This document shows, piece after piece, positions 9,000-19,496 of a stretch of DNA of 64,000 nt. The stretch lies in assembly GCA_027623325.1 (NCBI GenBank), contig JAQBXY010000004.1, forward strand, positions 124,001-188,000, read 5' to 3'. Under the pieces are notes generated by a model, which had not been told where the DNA came from, made no database searches, and saw only the letters and a list, made by a program, of their open reading frames with translations. How positions within the stretch are numbered: position 1 is the first letter of the stretch; each line of letters starts with the position of its first letter. Made by a program: the position numbers and the translations under genes. The DNA comes from Gemmatimonadota bacterium (lineage in GTDB: Bacteria > Gemmatimonadota > Gemmatimonadetes > Longimicrobiales > Gaopeijiaceae).

Positions 9000-10601
9000 C
9001 TATCCTAGCTTGACCACCACCGCCCTGGACACCTCCGGGAGTTCGAGCAAGGCTCCTCGCACGGTGGCATCTACGTCACCGTCGACCGCAATCGCAGCAA
9101 GCGCCTCCCCTCCCTTCGAGGCACGAGCCTGGTGGTAGCCGGCGATGTTGATCTGGTGGCTCCCGAGAATGGTGCCCACTCTCCCGATGACGCCTGGAAC
9201 GTCGTCGTTCTTCAGCACGATCAGTGTGCCGCTGGGAACAACGTCCACATGATAGTCCGCGATGCGAACGATTCGAGGGTGGCTGTCTCCGAGCATGGCC
9301 CCGGCAAGCCTCAGATCGCCGCGCTCGGCATTCACGACCAACTCGACGTATTCGGTATAGTCGGAGTGTCGGGACAATCTCGTCCGGGCCACACCGATAT
9401 CTCTTTGGCGAGCCAGGTGACTGGCACTGACGAAGTTGACCTGATCGGACCCGAGGACGTCTCGAAGGAGCCCGATCAAGACGTAGGCGGTCAGCGGCTC
9501 CAGGGCCTCGTCGGAGTCGCCGGCGTAGCGCACCTCGACCTCCCTGACCCCTCCCGGAGCGAGCGCACAGGCGAGTTGCCCGAGCGCCCTTCCGAGCTCG
9601 AACAACGGGCCGAGAGCCCTCATCGTTTGGCCGCCGATCGCAGGCGCGTTGAGCGCCCGGGAAAGGTCGCCATCCGCCAGCGCCGCGCGCACCGCTTCCG
9701 AGATCTCAGTAGCCACCAGTTCCTGTGCCTCGACGGTGGAGGCCCCTAGATGTGGAGTCAGAACAAGATTCGGAGCACCCCGCAGCGGTGAGTCCTCTTC
9801 CAAGGGCTCGTTCGCGAAGACGTCAAGCGCGGCCCCTGCCAGGTGGCCAGAAGTGAGGGCAGCCGCAAGCGCGACCTCATCGACGATCCCGCCTCGGGCG
9901 ACGTTCACCAGAAACGCACCCTTCTTCATCCCCGAGAGGGCTGCTGCGTCGATCATGTCCCGAGTCGCGTCGGTGAGCGGAACGTGGAGCGAAAGCACAT
10001 CCGCCCGCTCGAGCACCTGTTGCAACTCCGCCCGCTCGACCCACAAATCGGACGCTCGCTCCTCCGTGAGATACGGATCGAACGCGATGACCGCCATGCC
10101 GAACGCCCTACAACGCCTGGCGACCTCGCCGCCGATTCGACCCGCCCCGACCAGGCCAAGCGTTCGACCACGCAACTCCGCGCCATTGAAGCGCGACCGG
10201 GCCCACTCGCCCCTCCGCACCGATGCATCCGCCTCAGCTACGCCGCGGACCATCGACAGAATCAAGGCCAGGGTCAGCTCGGCAGCAGAAACGGTGTTTC
10301 CGGCTGGCGCGTTGAGCACAGCAACGCCTCGGCCCGTCGCCTCAGCGAGGTCGATATTATCCACCCCCACTCCGGCTCTGCCGACGACTCGCAGCTGGCT
10401 CGCTCGAGCGAGCACGTCGCTTCGCACCTTGGTCGCGCTTCTGACGATGAGGCCATGGGCGCGTGGAAGGGCCTCCCAAAAGGCTTCGCCGGACGAGTCA
10501 TCGATCTGAAGGACTTCGAAGCGAGAATCCCGATGCAGGGGTTCGAGTCCCGACTCGGAGATCTTGTCGGTGACCAGGACCGTGAACCGCTCTTCGGTCA
10601 C
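9000..10601 (-). CDS. serA: D-3-phosphoglycerate dehydrogenase
   Basis: First step of phosphorylated serine biosynthesis: oxidises 3-phosphoglycerate to 3-phosphohydroxypyruvate with NAD. From the GTG at 10601 it has 533 residues, the length of the long three-domain SerA. Visible parts: an N-terminal T-V-L-V-T-D-K-I-S, the Rossmann G-L-V-G-A-G-R-I-G-G-E-V, the active-site stretch ending in H-L-G-A-S-T, the intervening (ASB) domain, and a C-terminal ACT domain with D-V-P-G-V-I-G-R-V-G-T. The frame is open further upstream but that part belongs to the aminotransferase gene. The GTG overlaps the TGA that the upstream aminotransferase gene would use if its frameshift were repaired (GTGA), so the pair is built as a coupled operon. 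Confidence 0.95.
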   Translation of the reverse strand: MTEERFTVLVTDKISESGLEPLHRDSRFEVLQIDDSSGEAFWEALPRAHGLIVRSATKVRSDVLARASQLRVVGRAGVGVDNIDLAEATGRGVAVLNAPAGNTVSAAELTLALILSMVRGVAEADASVRRGEWARSRFNGAELRGRTLGLVGAGRIGGEVARRCRAFGMAVIAFDPYLTEERASDLWVERAELQQVLERADVLSLHVPLTDATRDMIDAAALSGMKKGAFLVNVARGGIVDEVALAAALTSGHLAGAALDVFANEPLEEDSPLRGAPNLVLTPHLGASTVEAQELVATEISEAVRAALADGDLSRALNAPAIGGQTMRALGPLFELGRALGQLACALAPGGVREVEVRYAGDSDEALEPLTAYVLIGLLRDVLGSDQVNFVSASHLARQRDIGVARTRLSRHSDYTEYVELVVNAERGDLRLAGAMLGDSHPRIVRIADYHVDVVPSGTLIVLKNDDVPGVIGRVGTILGSHQINIAGYHQARASKGGEALAAIAVDGDVDATVRGALLELPEVSRAVVVKLG

Positions 10602-10689
10602 TGGAACACATCCGTGAGAACGTGGAGCAGTCCTTCGACTTGATCGGGCGTGTGATCGCCCATGTGCCCGATCCGGAAGGTGGAGTCCT

Positions 10690-11715
10690 TCAGCTTTCCA
10701 TAGCCCCCCCCACCAGCCATCCCCGATCCGCCACACGGTCCACCACTTCCGGACCCGTCATGCCCTCAGGCGCTCGAACCGCAGTGACCGCAGGCGAACG
10801 GAATCCGGGCGGAGCAACGATCTCGAGGCCGACACCCGTCTTGTTCATTTCGTCGACCCAGCCCCATGTCATCTCGGCCATCAATTCGTGTCGCGCCCAG
10901 CGCGCGTCCATCCCCTCCTCACGCATCCTCTCCAGCTGCACCTCCAAGGCGAAGAGAACGGAGAGCGCCGGGGTCGTCGGGGACTGGTCCTTGTCGTGGT
11001 CCTCGGCAAAGGTCACGAGATCGAAGTACACGCCGCGGTTCGGCGCGGTAGCTGCCCGCGCCATCATCCTCTCGGAGGCGACGCCGAACGCCAACCCCGG
11101 CGGTAGCGCAAACGCCTTTTGTGAGCCCGTAAGAAGAAAGTCGATACCCCACTCGTCCGGCCGCACCTCCGCGGCTCCGAAGCCCGAGACCGAATCGACC
11201 AGGACCAACGTATCGTCGTGCTGCCTCACCACCCCCGCCAATGTCCGAATGTCGTTGAGCACGCCGGTGGAAGTCTCTGAGTGAGCCATGGTCACCGCGT
11301 CGTACGAGCGCTCGCGAAGCCTCTCGGCAACAGCTTCTGGATCGTGCGCCTCCCCCCAAGGGATCTCCACCTCATCCACGGCGAGGCCGCACGCCCGCGC
11401 GATGTCGGCGAACCGCTTGCTGAAGGCCCCGTTCACCAAAGAGAGAACTCGCGTCCGCCCGGCATTTCGGACCGCGGCCTCCATGAGGCCGGTCGCCGAC
11501 GACGTAGAGATGAAGACCGGGCGCTCCGTGACGAAGACCCGCTTCAGGCCTACCTGGAGCTCGCGCATGAACGCCTGGCTCGCTTCACCCCTGTGGCTGA
11601 CCATCGCTCGGGTCTGGGCGTGGAGTACCTCGGGGTGGACCTCGGTAGGACCGGGAAGAAAGAAGCGTCCGTACTCCAGCTCGGCGCCTCTGAGTGCTCT
11701 CGGATTCAATATCAA
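10690..11715 (-). CDS. class V aminotransferase, frameshifted near the C-terminus (phosphoserine/alanine-glyoxylate type)
   Basis: As read, 341 residues of a PLP-dependent class V aminotransferase: N-terminal F-F-L-P-G-P-T-E-V-H-P, central H-S-E-T-S-T-G-V-L, and the PLP lysine in T-G-S-Q-K-A-F-A-L-P-P-G. The frame stops abruptly after a run of eight G (minus strand). Adding one G restores a family-typical C-terminus (Y-G-K-L-K-D-S-T-F-R-I-G-H-M-G-D-H) that runs to a TGA at 10598-10600, overlapping the serA start. The intact gene would be 10598-11715, about 372 residues. Next to serA it is the natural candidate for the phosphoserine transaminase step, but a glyoxylate-type reaction is equally compatible. 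Whether the frameshift is real cannot be told from one sequence. Confidence 0.85.
   Translation of the reverse strand: MILNPRALRGAELEYGRFFLPGPTEVHPEVLHAQTRAMVSHRGEASQAFMRELQVGLKRVFVTERPVFISTSSATGLMEAAVRNAGRTRVLSLVNGAFSKRFADIARACGLAVDEVEIPWGEAHDPEAVAERLRERSYDAVTMAHSETSTGVLNDIRTLAGVVRQHDDTLVLVDSVSGFGAAEVRPDEWGIDFLLTGSQKAFALPPGLAFGVASERMMARAATAPNRGVYFDLVTFAEDHDKDQSPTTPALSVLFALEVQLERMREEGMDARWARHELMAEMTWGWVDEMNKTGVGLEIVAPPGFRSPAVTAVRAPEGMTGPEVVDRVADRGWLVGGAMES
10704..10711 (-). repeat. homopolymer of eight C/G at the aminotransferase frameshift
   Basis: Eight consecutive C on the plus strand (G on the coding strand) exactly where the aminotransferase frame breaks. Nine would give a full-length protein. 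Such runs are prone both to polymerase slippage in vivo and to length miscalls in sequencing. Confidence 0.85.
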
Positions 11716-11836
11716 GTCACCCGAAGTACCGACTCCGGGTCCTATGGTTGATGGTGTGGAAAGGGTGTGCGCGTAGTCTAGCCAATCGACAGATGTTTCC
11801 CAGAGCCGACGGCATGTCGACTGCTAGCACAAGCTG

Positions 11837-12358
11837 CTAATCCCTCCACTCGTCCTTCCAGCGCGCGTAGTGAACCGCACACACTCCCGCACGCTCGAGA
11901 ATCTCCAGGCCGGCCGAATCGCGGTAGGGCTCCCGGTAGAAGAGGTGAGCGACGCTCGCCTGCACCATCAGCTTTGCACACATGACGCAGGGGCTCGCCG
12001 TGATGAAGGCGACCTTGTCGCGCATCTGGCCCGGGGCCTTCACGAGCGCGTTCATCTCAGAGTGAATACACCCGCACTTTCCGGCCTCGGACGAATCGCA
12101 TCGGTTTGGAAAACCCCGGGCGTTTCCGTTGTACCCGATGGCAACGACGTTCTCGAGTGCCGCATCGGTAATCACGGTACCGACTTGGAGACGAGCGCAC
12201 GTGGAGCGCTTCGCGAGCTCTTCGGCCATGCGCATGTATACCTCGTACAGCGGAGGCCGATCGACGGCGATCTCCTGATCCGCTTCATCACCAGCCCGCT
12301 CCACGACGTTGAGCGGGTGTTCGTTTGCCCGAACGCCATCTTTGTAGAACAACGGCAT
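11837..12358 (-). CDS. dCMP / cytidine deaminase family protein
   Basis: Zinc-dependent deaminase of 173 residues, most like deoxycytidylate deaminases that turn dCMP into dUMP for thymidylate synthesis. The zinc site is visible as C-I-H-S-E-M-N-A and S-P-C-V-M-C-A-K-L. The N-terminal half has the dCMP-deaminase segments A-K-R-S-T-C-A-R-L-Q-V-G and G-Y-N-G-N-A-R-G-F. The first 30 residues are an extension not typical of the core domain. It lies 28 bases downstream of the membrane/SpeE-fusion gene on the same strand and may share its transcript. Free nucleotide versus nucleoside specificity is not decided by these motifs. Confidence 0.88.
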   Translation of the reverse strand: MPLFYKDGVRANEHPLNVVERAGDEADQEIAVDRPPLYEVYMRMAEELAKRSTCARLQVGTVITDAALENVVAIGYNGNARGFPNRCDSSEAGKCGCIHSEMNALVKAPGQMRDKVAFITASPCVMCAKLMVQASVAHLFYREPYRDSAGLEILERAGVCAVHYARWKDEWRD

Positions 12359-12386
12359 CGACCCGAGGCCCTCCTGTTCGTTCGAA

Positions 12387-13901
12387 TCAGTTCCAGCGAA
12401 AGCCCTGCGCGAACACCTTGGCCTGAAGATACTCGACCGGAGCCCACGAATCGGTCAGCGGACGCCCACGTGCACTGATTTCTGTTTGGGCCCAGTCCAC
12501 ATCGGGCAACGCCGAGGCATCGTTGGCCGCCATGACGACAAGGTTCTGGGTCGCCCCAGCATCTAGCGTCGAATCCGTCACGTACACACGGGACACCGCG
12601 AACACCGCCTCGAGTGTCGCGCGAAAGCGCTCCAGGAATTCAGTCCCGCCTCCATTGAGCGGAGACAGCACGTTGGCTGCAAACACGCCACCCGGTCCGA
12701 GCCTCGCCGACATGTCACCGAGCGCCTCCACGGTCACCATCGTCCAGGGCACCGTGAGCAGATGATCGAAGACGTCGAGGTAGACAAGATCGTAGAGCCG
12801 ATCGCTCCGGCGGAGAAAGACGCGGGCATCGTCGTGCACGACCTCGATCCTCGGGCGGGGCGACTGGCCATACTCGAAGTGCTCGACGGCGAGCCGCGTC
12901 ACCGCTCGGTCGATCTCGACAACGTCGATCGAGGCGTCTGGGCGGCGGTTGGAAAACGCTACGGGGAGCGTGAGCGCCGCCCCTCCCAAAACCAGGACCG
13001 CGTCTGCCCGGCCGAGCACCTCGTCCAGCAGTACCAAGCTCACCTGAGCATAGACATGGGCCGGCTCCCCCGACGCATACTCTGCAGAGGATGATCCACC
13101 ATTCTGCCATAACTCCCGGACGACTCGCCCGTCCCTCCAGGGGCGCTCGGTAACCGCGACCGACGAGTAGATCGTCTGTTCCGCATGGAGCGTATCCGGC
13201 GGTTGGTTGGCCGCTAGGAGACCCAGCCCCGGGAGTGCGATGAGTCCAATCGCGATCCCGGCACGATCCACACGATCACCGATCAAGCGGCCGGCGAGTC
13301 CGGACAGTAGGAGCAGCATGACGGCTGTCGCACTGAGCAGTATCGGTAGCGGCATCAGGGGTAGCAGCACGAACCCGGTCAAGAAAGAACCCGCGATCGA
13401 GCCCGCGGTCGCGGCGGCACCCATGTCGCCCGAGCGCCGCCCCACGCTCTCGAGGCTCTCGGTGTCGCCCTGAATCAAGAAGGGCACGACCGCACCGAGG
13501 CAGAGAACGGACGGCGCAAAGAGGATGGTCGCACTCAGGACCGCACCCGGAATGAACCCGAAGGCCTCACGCGCCCACCCGGGGAAGCCAACGGCGACGA
13601 CCGGGAGAACCCCCGTCAGGGCCGCGATGAACAAGATCCGCGACAGGGGAAGTGTTCCGGCGTCGGCGGCTCGGCCACCGAGGTGATTCCCGACGGCGAG
13701 CGCGGCGAGGATCACCCCGATGACAGCGGTCCACGGCACCGCGGAAAGTCCGAACACCGGAGCAATCAGTCGAGCGCCTGCGATCTCGATCGTGAGCACC
13801 GCGAAGCCCGAACCGAACGCGAGACAGAAGAAGCCGGCTCGGCGCGCCGAAGCGCCGCGATGCAACGCCGGCTCGATTCGATCTGGAGCGTCCGAGTTCA
13901 C
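12387..13901 (-). CDS. membrane protein fused to spermidine-synthase-like domain
   Basis: A 504-residue protein. Residues about 20-240 form a polytopic hydrophobic domain; the remainder is a SpeE/polyamine aminopropyltransferase-like Rossmann domain with V-L-V-L-G-G-A-A-L, I-D-V-V-E-I-D-R, H-D-D-A-R-V-F-L and Y-D-L-V-Y-L-D-V-F-D. The family is widespread and annotated as fused MFS/spermidine synthase, but its reaction is not established. The GTG start overlaps the stop of the thioredoxin-like gene (GTGA at 13898-13901), implying translational coupling. A second, larger member of the same type is at 48304. The frame runs open upstream of the GTG but overlaps the preceding gene. Confidence 0.8.
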   Translation of the reverse strand: MNSDAPDRIEPALHRGASARRAGFFCLAFGSGFAVLTIEIAGARLIAPVFGLSAVPWTAVIGVILAALAVGNHLGGRAADAGTLPLSRILFIAALTGVLPVVAVGFPGWAREAFGFIPGAVLSATILFAPSVLCLGAVVPFLIQGDTESLESVGRRSGDMGAAATAGSIAGSFLTGFVLLPLMPLPILLSATAVMLLLLSGLAGRLIGDRVDRAGIAIGLIALPGLGLLAANQPPDTLHAEQTIYSSVAVTERPWRDGRVVRELWQNGGSSSAEYASGEPAHVYAQVSLVLLDEVLGRADAVLVLGGAALTLPVAFSNRRPDASIDVVEIDRAVTRLAVEHFEYGQSPRPRIEVVHDDARVFLRRSDRLYDLVYLDVFDHLLTVPWTMVTVEALGDMSARLGPGGVFAANVLSPLNGGGTEFLERFRATLEAVFAVSRVYVTDSTLDAGATQNLVVMAANDASALPDVDWAQTEISARGRPLTDSWAPVEYLQAKVFAQGFRWN

Positions 13902-14452
13902 GCGGCCGGAGCGACGATGTGAAGCAACTCCGAAAGGGTCGTGCGACCGCGGTCCTTCGCGTACCACCGGCGTATCACCTTGTACCGCTCCGGCGAGGAG
14001 ATCGCGAGACCCTCTCCCATGACCCAGGCCTGGATCTCCGACGGTCTGGGGCCCCACCAACCCACCTCGTTGAAATCCTTGTCGAATACGATCACGATCG
14101 GGATCGAACGGCTCCGACCGTTGGTCAAGTGCCCTTCCATCATATCTGGGTTCTCATCCCGACCGAGCACTCGAAGGTCCCACCCTGCTTCATCCGCCAG
14201 ACGAGCAACGACCGGAAGCGTGTTCACCGCATCGCCGCACCAGTCCTCGGAAAGGGCGACGAGATGCCATCCGCCGAGGACCCGGCGCGCCTGGTCGACG
14301 AGGTCATCGGGCAGTCGCACCCGCTCGTAAACGTCGTGCCAGAGTTCGCGGTTCTTCTGGACAGATTCCAGGTACTGTTCGAAGGTCGCCGCGCGTTCGA
14401 AACGTTCTCTATCCACTGAATCACCTCTATGACCGTTCGTCCGAGGCTCCAA
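13898..14452 (-). CDS. thioredoxin-like family protein (single-cysteine WCGD motif)
   Basis: A 184-residue protein with a thioredoxin fold of the thioredoxin_9 group. The active-site position reads S-E-D-W-C-G-D-A-V-N-T-L-P, so the usual second cysteine of CxxC is absent (C-G-D-A). A cis-Pro-like S-I-P-I-V-I-V-F follows, as expected for thioredoxins. With one cysteine it cannot do classical dithiol exchange alone; a monothiol, peroxidatic or non-redox role is possible. No signal peptide is seen. It is the first gene of a short leftward operon with the SpeE-fusion and deaminase genes, and is divergent from the serine hydrolase at 14571. Confidence 0.75.
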   Translation of the reverse strand: MEPRTNGHRGDSVDRERFERAATFEQYLESVQKNRELWHDVYERVRLPDDLVDQARRVLGGWHLVALSEDWCGDAVNTLPVVARLADEAGWDLRVLGRDENPDMMEGHLTNGRSRSIPIVIVFDKDFNEVGWWGPRPSEIQAWVMGEGLAISSPERYKVIRRWYAKDRGRTTLSELLHIVAPAA

Positions 14453-14570
14453 CCGGGGTAGCAGGCAGCGCCTCGGGCCCGTGTAACATCACTCATCACC
14501 CATAGAATCCGAACGGGTTCCCGGTCGGGAAATCCGTTGGCCCCCGTTGCGTAGAGGAAGGTGAGGCAAC

Positions 14571-15707
14571 GTGCGGAGTAAGCCGACGAGGATCCACGTG
14601 TTCGAAAGACGAAGAGTGCACGCCGCGGCTCTCCTGACCGCCCTGAGTTTCGGCTTCGCCAGTGGGTGCGATGGCGGGCCGACGGGGGTCCCGCCGGAAG
14701 GTGCGATCGATCTGTCGCTCCCGTGGATTCAGGCGGCTCCCCACGCAGTCGGCCTCGATGCGAACGCGCTCTTCGTTGCAGGGGAGCAGGGCGAGGGCAT
14801 CACACGCCTCCGTAGTCTGGTGGTCATACGGCAGGGGCGGCTCGCCTACGAACGCTACTACGGCGGGGCGACCGTCGATTCGCTCGCTGACGTCCGATCG
14901 GTCACGAAGAGCGTGGTCTCGGCTCTGGTAGGCATCGCGATCGACCGCGGGGACATCGACGGACTCGATCAGCCTATGACGGACTTCGTCGAGGCTCCCG
15001 AATTCGCAGTGCAACCCCCGCACGCCGCCATCACGGTCGGTCACCTGCTGACGATGACGAGCGGTTTCTTCTGGTCGGAGAACAACGTCGCCGGATACAA
15101 CGACTGGCTTCAGTCGGGCGAGCCCGAAAACTACCTGCTGGCGCGGCCGATCTCGGCGCTGCCGGGACAATCATTCACCTACAACTCTGCTGCGGTACAT
15201 CTACTTTCGGTTCTTCTGGAAAAGGCGGTCGAGCCCCCGCTCGACGCTTTCGCGGACGAAGTCCTCTTCGTCCCCCTCGGGATTCGACGGCGCTCCTGGG
15301 AGGAACTCTCGAGCGGGTACGTGAACGGCGGCTCCGGACTCGACCTTCGGCCGCGCGACCTCGCGAAGTTCGGTCAGCTCTACCTTCAGGAGGGCTGGTC
15401 CGACCAACGGTCTCTGATTCCCGCCGAGTGGATTTCGCGATCGACGGATGTTTCCGTAGGCAACCTGGGGTCCGTCGGACCGATCCAGCGCCTCTCCTAT
15501 GGCTTCCTGTGGTGGCTCGATCTCGATCGATCTGCATTCTTCGCCTGGGGTTTCGGGGGTCAGTTCGTCTACGTCGCCCCTCACCTCGATCTTGTCGTCG
15601 TCGCCACGACCGACTGGCGGGGCGTGACACAGGACATCGGCAACCAGGCGCTTCAAGCACGGGTCCTTTCGCTCATCATCGACGCGGTGCTGCCCGCGGC
15701 TCGCTGA
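14571..15707 (+). CDS. serine hydrolase lipoprotein, class C beta-lactamase/DD-peptidase family
   Basis: A 378-residue secreted protein. A hydrophobic leader ends in a lipobox (F-A-S-G-C near residue 30), so it is likely lipid-anchored. The catalytic S-x-x-K is S-V-T-K in D-V-R-S-V-T-K-S-V-V-S, the Y-x-N is Y-N-S in F-T-Y-N-S-A-A, and a W-G-F-G-G-Q near the C-terminus replaces the KTG box. This is the pattern of the broad beta-lactamase-related esterase/D-aminopeptidase family rather than a proven beta-lactamase. Substrate unknown; other genes in the window for peptide and D-amino-acid handling make an amidase or peptidase role attractive. The frame may start at GTG 14571; the leader fits that choice. 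Confidence 0.85.
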   Translation: MRSKPTRIHVFERRRVHAAALLTALSFGFASGCDGGPTGVPPEGAIDLSLPWIQAAPHAVGLDANALFVAGEQGEGITRLRSLVVIRQGRLAYERYYGGATVDSLADVRSVTKSVVSALVGIAIDRGDIDGLDQPMTDFVEAPEFAVQPPHAAITVGHLLTMTSGFFWSENNVAGYNDWLQSGEPENYLLARPISALPGQSFTYNSAAVHLLSVLLEKAVEPPLDAFADEVLFVPLGIRRRSWEELSSGYVNGGSGLDLRPRDLAKFGQLYLQEGWSDQRSLIPAEWISRSTDVSVGNLGSVGPIQRLSYGFLWWLDLDRSAFFAWGFGGQFVYVAPHLDLVVVATTDWRGVTQDIGNQALQARVLSLIIDAVLPAAR

Positions 15708-15780
15708 TCGATTCTGGATCGGGCCTCGCCCCGCGTGAGCCCAAACCACATTGTAGGGACAGTCCCCGTCGGAGAGTGCT

Positions 15781-16107
15781 GTGTCCGAACACCGAAATGA
15801 GATCGTGCAGCGGGTGGTCGATGCGCTCGAGGAATCCCACGATCCCCCGGCACTCGTCTGGTCGTACTTCGACGAGGACCGGGCGGTCGTTATTGAAGCG
15901 GCGCGGCAGACCCTCGAAGCCACTCGCGAAGACGTGTCCGCCGAACGCGTCGCGGCGGTGGTGGATCGGGAGTTGATCGAAGCCCTCCGCTTCCCGGCGA
16001 ACCGGAAGCTCGGCATTGCGGCATCGCTCTACCTGCACCGGGGCCGAGTCGCTTTGACCGGTGTCCTGGCGACGATCGCGACGATCTTGTCTCTCCTGCT
16101 CATCTGA
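15781..16107 (+). CDS. small tail-anchored membrane protein, unknown
   Basis: A 108-residue protein that I do not recognise. Residues 1-85 are charged and helical in character with many Glu, Asp and Arg. The last 20 residues are one hydrophobic segment that ends the protein (T-G-V-L-A-T-I-A-T-I-L-S-L-L-L-I), the layout of a tail-anchored protein with its body in the cytoplasm. The start is a GTG. It is followed 4 bases later by the coiled-coil gene at 16112 on the same strand, so the two are probably made together. Confidence 0.6.
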   Translation: MSEHRNEIVQRVVDALEESHDPPALVWSYFDEDRAVVIEAARQTLEATREDVSAERVAAVVDRELIEALRFPANRKLGIAASLYLHRGRVALTGVLATIATILSLLLI

Positions 16108-16111
16108 CCCC

Positions 16112-17572
16112 GTGATAAGCGGCAAGCTCGCGCTCGGAGGCATGTCGGTAGAGTTCGGCAACGCGAAGGAACGATTCGAACATCTGTCAGCCCGCTCCAA
16201 AACGCTGACGGCTCGCCAAGCCAAATTGCTCGCCGAGGAGGCGAGTATCATCGAAACGCTCGCCGAACTCTATCTCCCGGAACTGAGTCCTGAAGCCGTC
16301 TCGGCAGGTCTCACCCAGCTATCGTCGAAGATGGATGATGCTCTCGCGGCGCAGGCAGAGCATCGCCGTGTGCTAGCGGAAAGACTGGCCACCGTACCCG
16401 AGGAGGTGTCTCGCAAAGAGTTCCTCGTCGCGGAGGCCGAAGGTGCCGAAGAGCGCGCCGCGCGCGGGTTGGATGGCGTGCGAAGAGAGGTCGAACGCGA
16501 ACTCGGCGAACGACCGGAGCACGCCGAAGCCATCCTCGAACACCGCGCGGTCATGGAGCGTCGGTCGATCCTGAAGGACCGACGCTCGCGCCTGCAGACC
16601 ACAGCCAACGTCGAGAAATTCAACTACGAACAAGACCGAGCCTTCGCGTATCTGCAGAGAAGGGCATTCGGTGAGCCCGAGTACCGGGGCGGGGCTCTCG
16701 CCCGCCGGCTCGACGGTTGGCTTGCCCGTCGGATCGACTATGAGGTACTCCGCCGCAACTACCGCATCCTCCGCACGGGGCCGCATGCCATCCAGGCGGA
16801 GCTCCGAACGCTCACGGAACGGGCCACAGCACTCGAGGCCATCATCGATGGCCATGAGTCGCAGGTAGCGGCCCGCACCGGCTTCATCGCCGCACTCGAA
16901 TCTGAGACCAAGGCCCAGGAGAGCCTCGTCGAAGCGCGCGAGGCGTTGGCCGAGTCACGCGCGCTGTACGATCGACTGGCCGGAGAGATTCGCGCCGCCG
17001 ATGCCAACCTCGGGCGTCCGTATGAGGACGCGCTCGCCACCCACCGCGAGTTCCTGGAAAGCAGAACCATCCGGGAGCTGCTGGAGATCGCCCGTTCGAC
17101 GCCCGACCCCAGAGACGACGGGTTGGCTTCGGACCTCGAGAAGATCCGCTCAGAGCTGACCGCAATCGGGCGCGAGCTGCGACCGGTACGAGATCAACTG
17201 GAAGAGACGAACACAAAGGTCACCAACTTCAGCGACCTGGTGAGGAACGCCGCCACTCACTTCACGTCGAGAAGGAGCTACTTCTCAGAGGAACTCGACG
17301 TTCCAATGCTCCTGAGCAAGATGATGGATGGGCGAACCGACCCCGCATCAGCCCTGGCGGCTCTCGCTACAACGCATCGGAAGACACCGTTGCTCGTGGC
17401 CGAGCGAGCGAGCGACTACGACAGTTGGTTCGCTGATCTCTCGGCTCCGTACGACGTCGAGCTCGGGGCCGTCGAGGTCCGAGAAGAGCGCGGAACCGAA
17501 GCGGAGTCCGAGGTTGTCGTGTACGACCAGCACGGTCGAGTCCTCCACCGACGCGTGACGAAACGAAGCTGA
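16112..17572 (+). CDS. large coiled-coil protein, unknown
   Basis: About 486 residues from a GTG at 16112, or 476 from the ATG at 16142. The protein is rich in Glu, Arg, Leu and Ala with long heptad-like stretches over residues 15-190 and 230-390, so it should form extended coiled coils. I see no enzymatic motif, signal peptide or transmembrane segment. The C-terminal 90 residues are less helical and end V-V-V-Y-D-Q-H-G-R-V. It directly follows the tail-anchored protein gene, suggesting that the small partner recruits it to the membrane. Structural or scaffold roles are guesses only; its function is unknown. Confidence 0.65.
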   Translation: MISGKLALGGMSVEFGNAKERFEHLSARSKTLTARQAKLLAEEASIIETLAELYLPELSPEAVSAGLTQLSSKMDDALAAQAEHRRVLAERLATVPEEVSRKEFLVAEAEGAEERAARGLDGVRREVERELGERPEHAEAILEHRAVMERRSILKDRRSRLQTTANVEKFNYEQDRAFAYLQRRAFGEPEYRGGALARRLDGWLARRIDYEVLRRNYRILRTGPHAIQAELRTLTERATALEAIIDGHESQVAARTGFIAALESETKAQESLVEAREALAESRALYDRLAGEIRAADANLGRPYEDALATHREFLESRTIRELLEIARSTPDPRDDGLASDLEKIRSELTAIGRELRPVRDQLEETNTKVTNFSDLVRNAATHFTSRRSYFSEELDVPMLLSKMMDGRTDPASALAALATTHRKTPLLVAERASDYDSWFADLSAPYDVELGAVEVREERGTEAESEVVVYDQHGRVLHRRVTKRS

Positions 17573-17586
17573 CCTTCCCCTCGGGG

Positions 17587-17590
<4 letters not shown>
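17569..17590. terminator. inverted repeat between convergent genes
   Basis: CTGACC at 17569-17574 and GGTCAG at 17585-17590 form a perfect 6-bp stem that carries the stop codons of both convergent genes (coiled-coil gene and bipA). No T-tract is present. A bidirectional terminator role is plausible but unproven. Confidence 0.35.
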
Positions 17591-19434
<1,844 letters not shown>

Positions 19435-19496
19435 GGGATCTACTGGGCACGCCAAAGGCGAGGAATTCAAGTCATAGCCCTGAAAGCTAACTCACC

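Noticed and set aside
14571-15707. True beta-lactamase for antibiotic resistance
   Set aside because: The KTG box is replaced and the lipoprotein fits the broad esterase/D-aminopeptidase family; resistance cannot be claimed from sequence.
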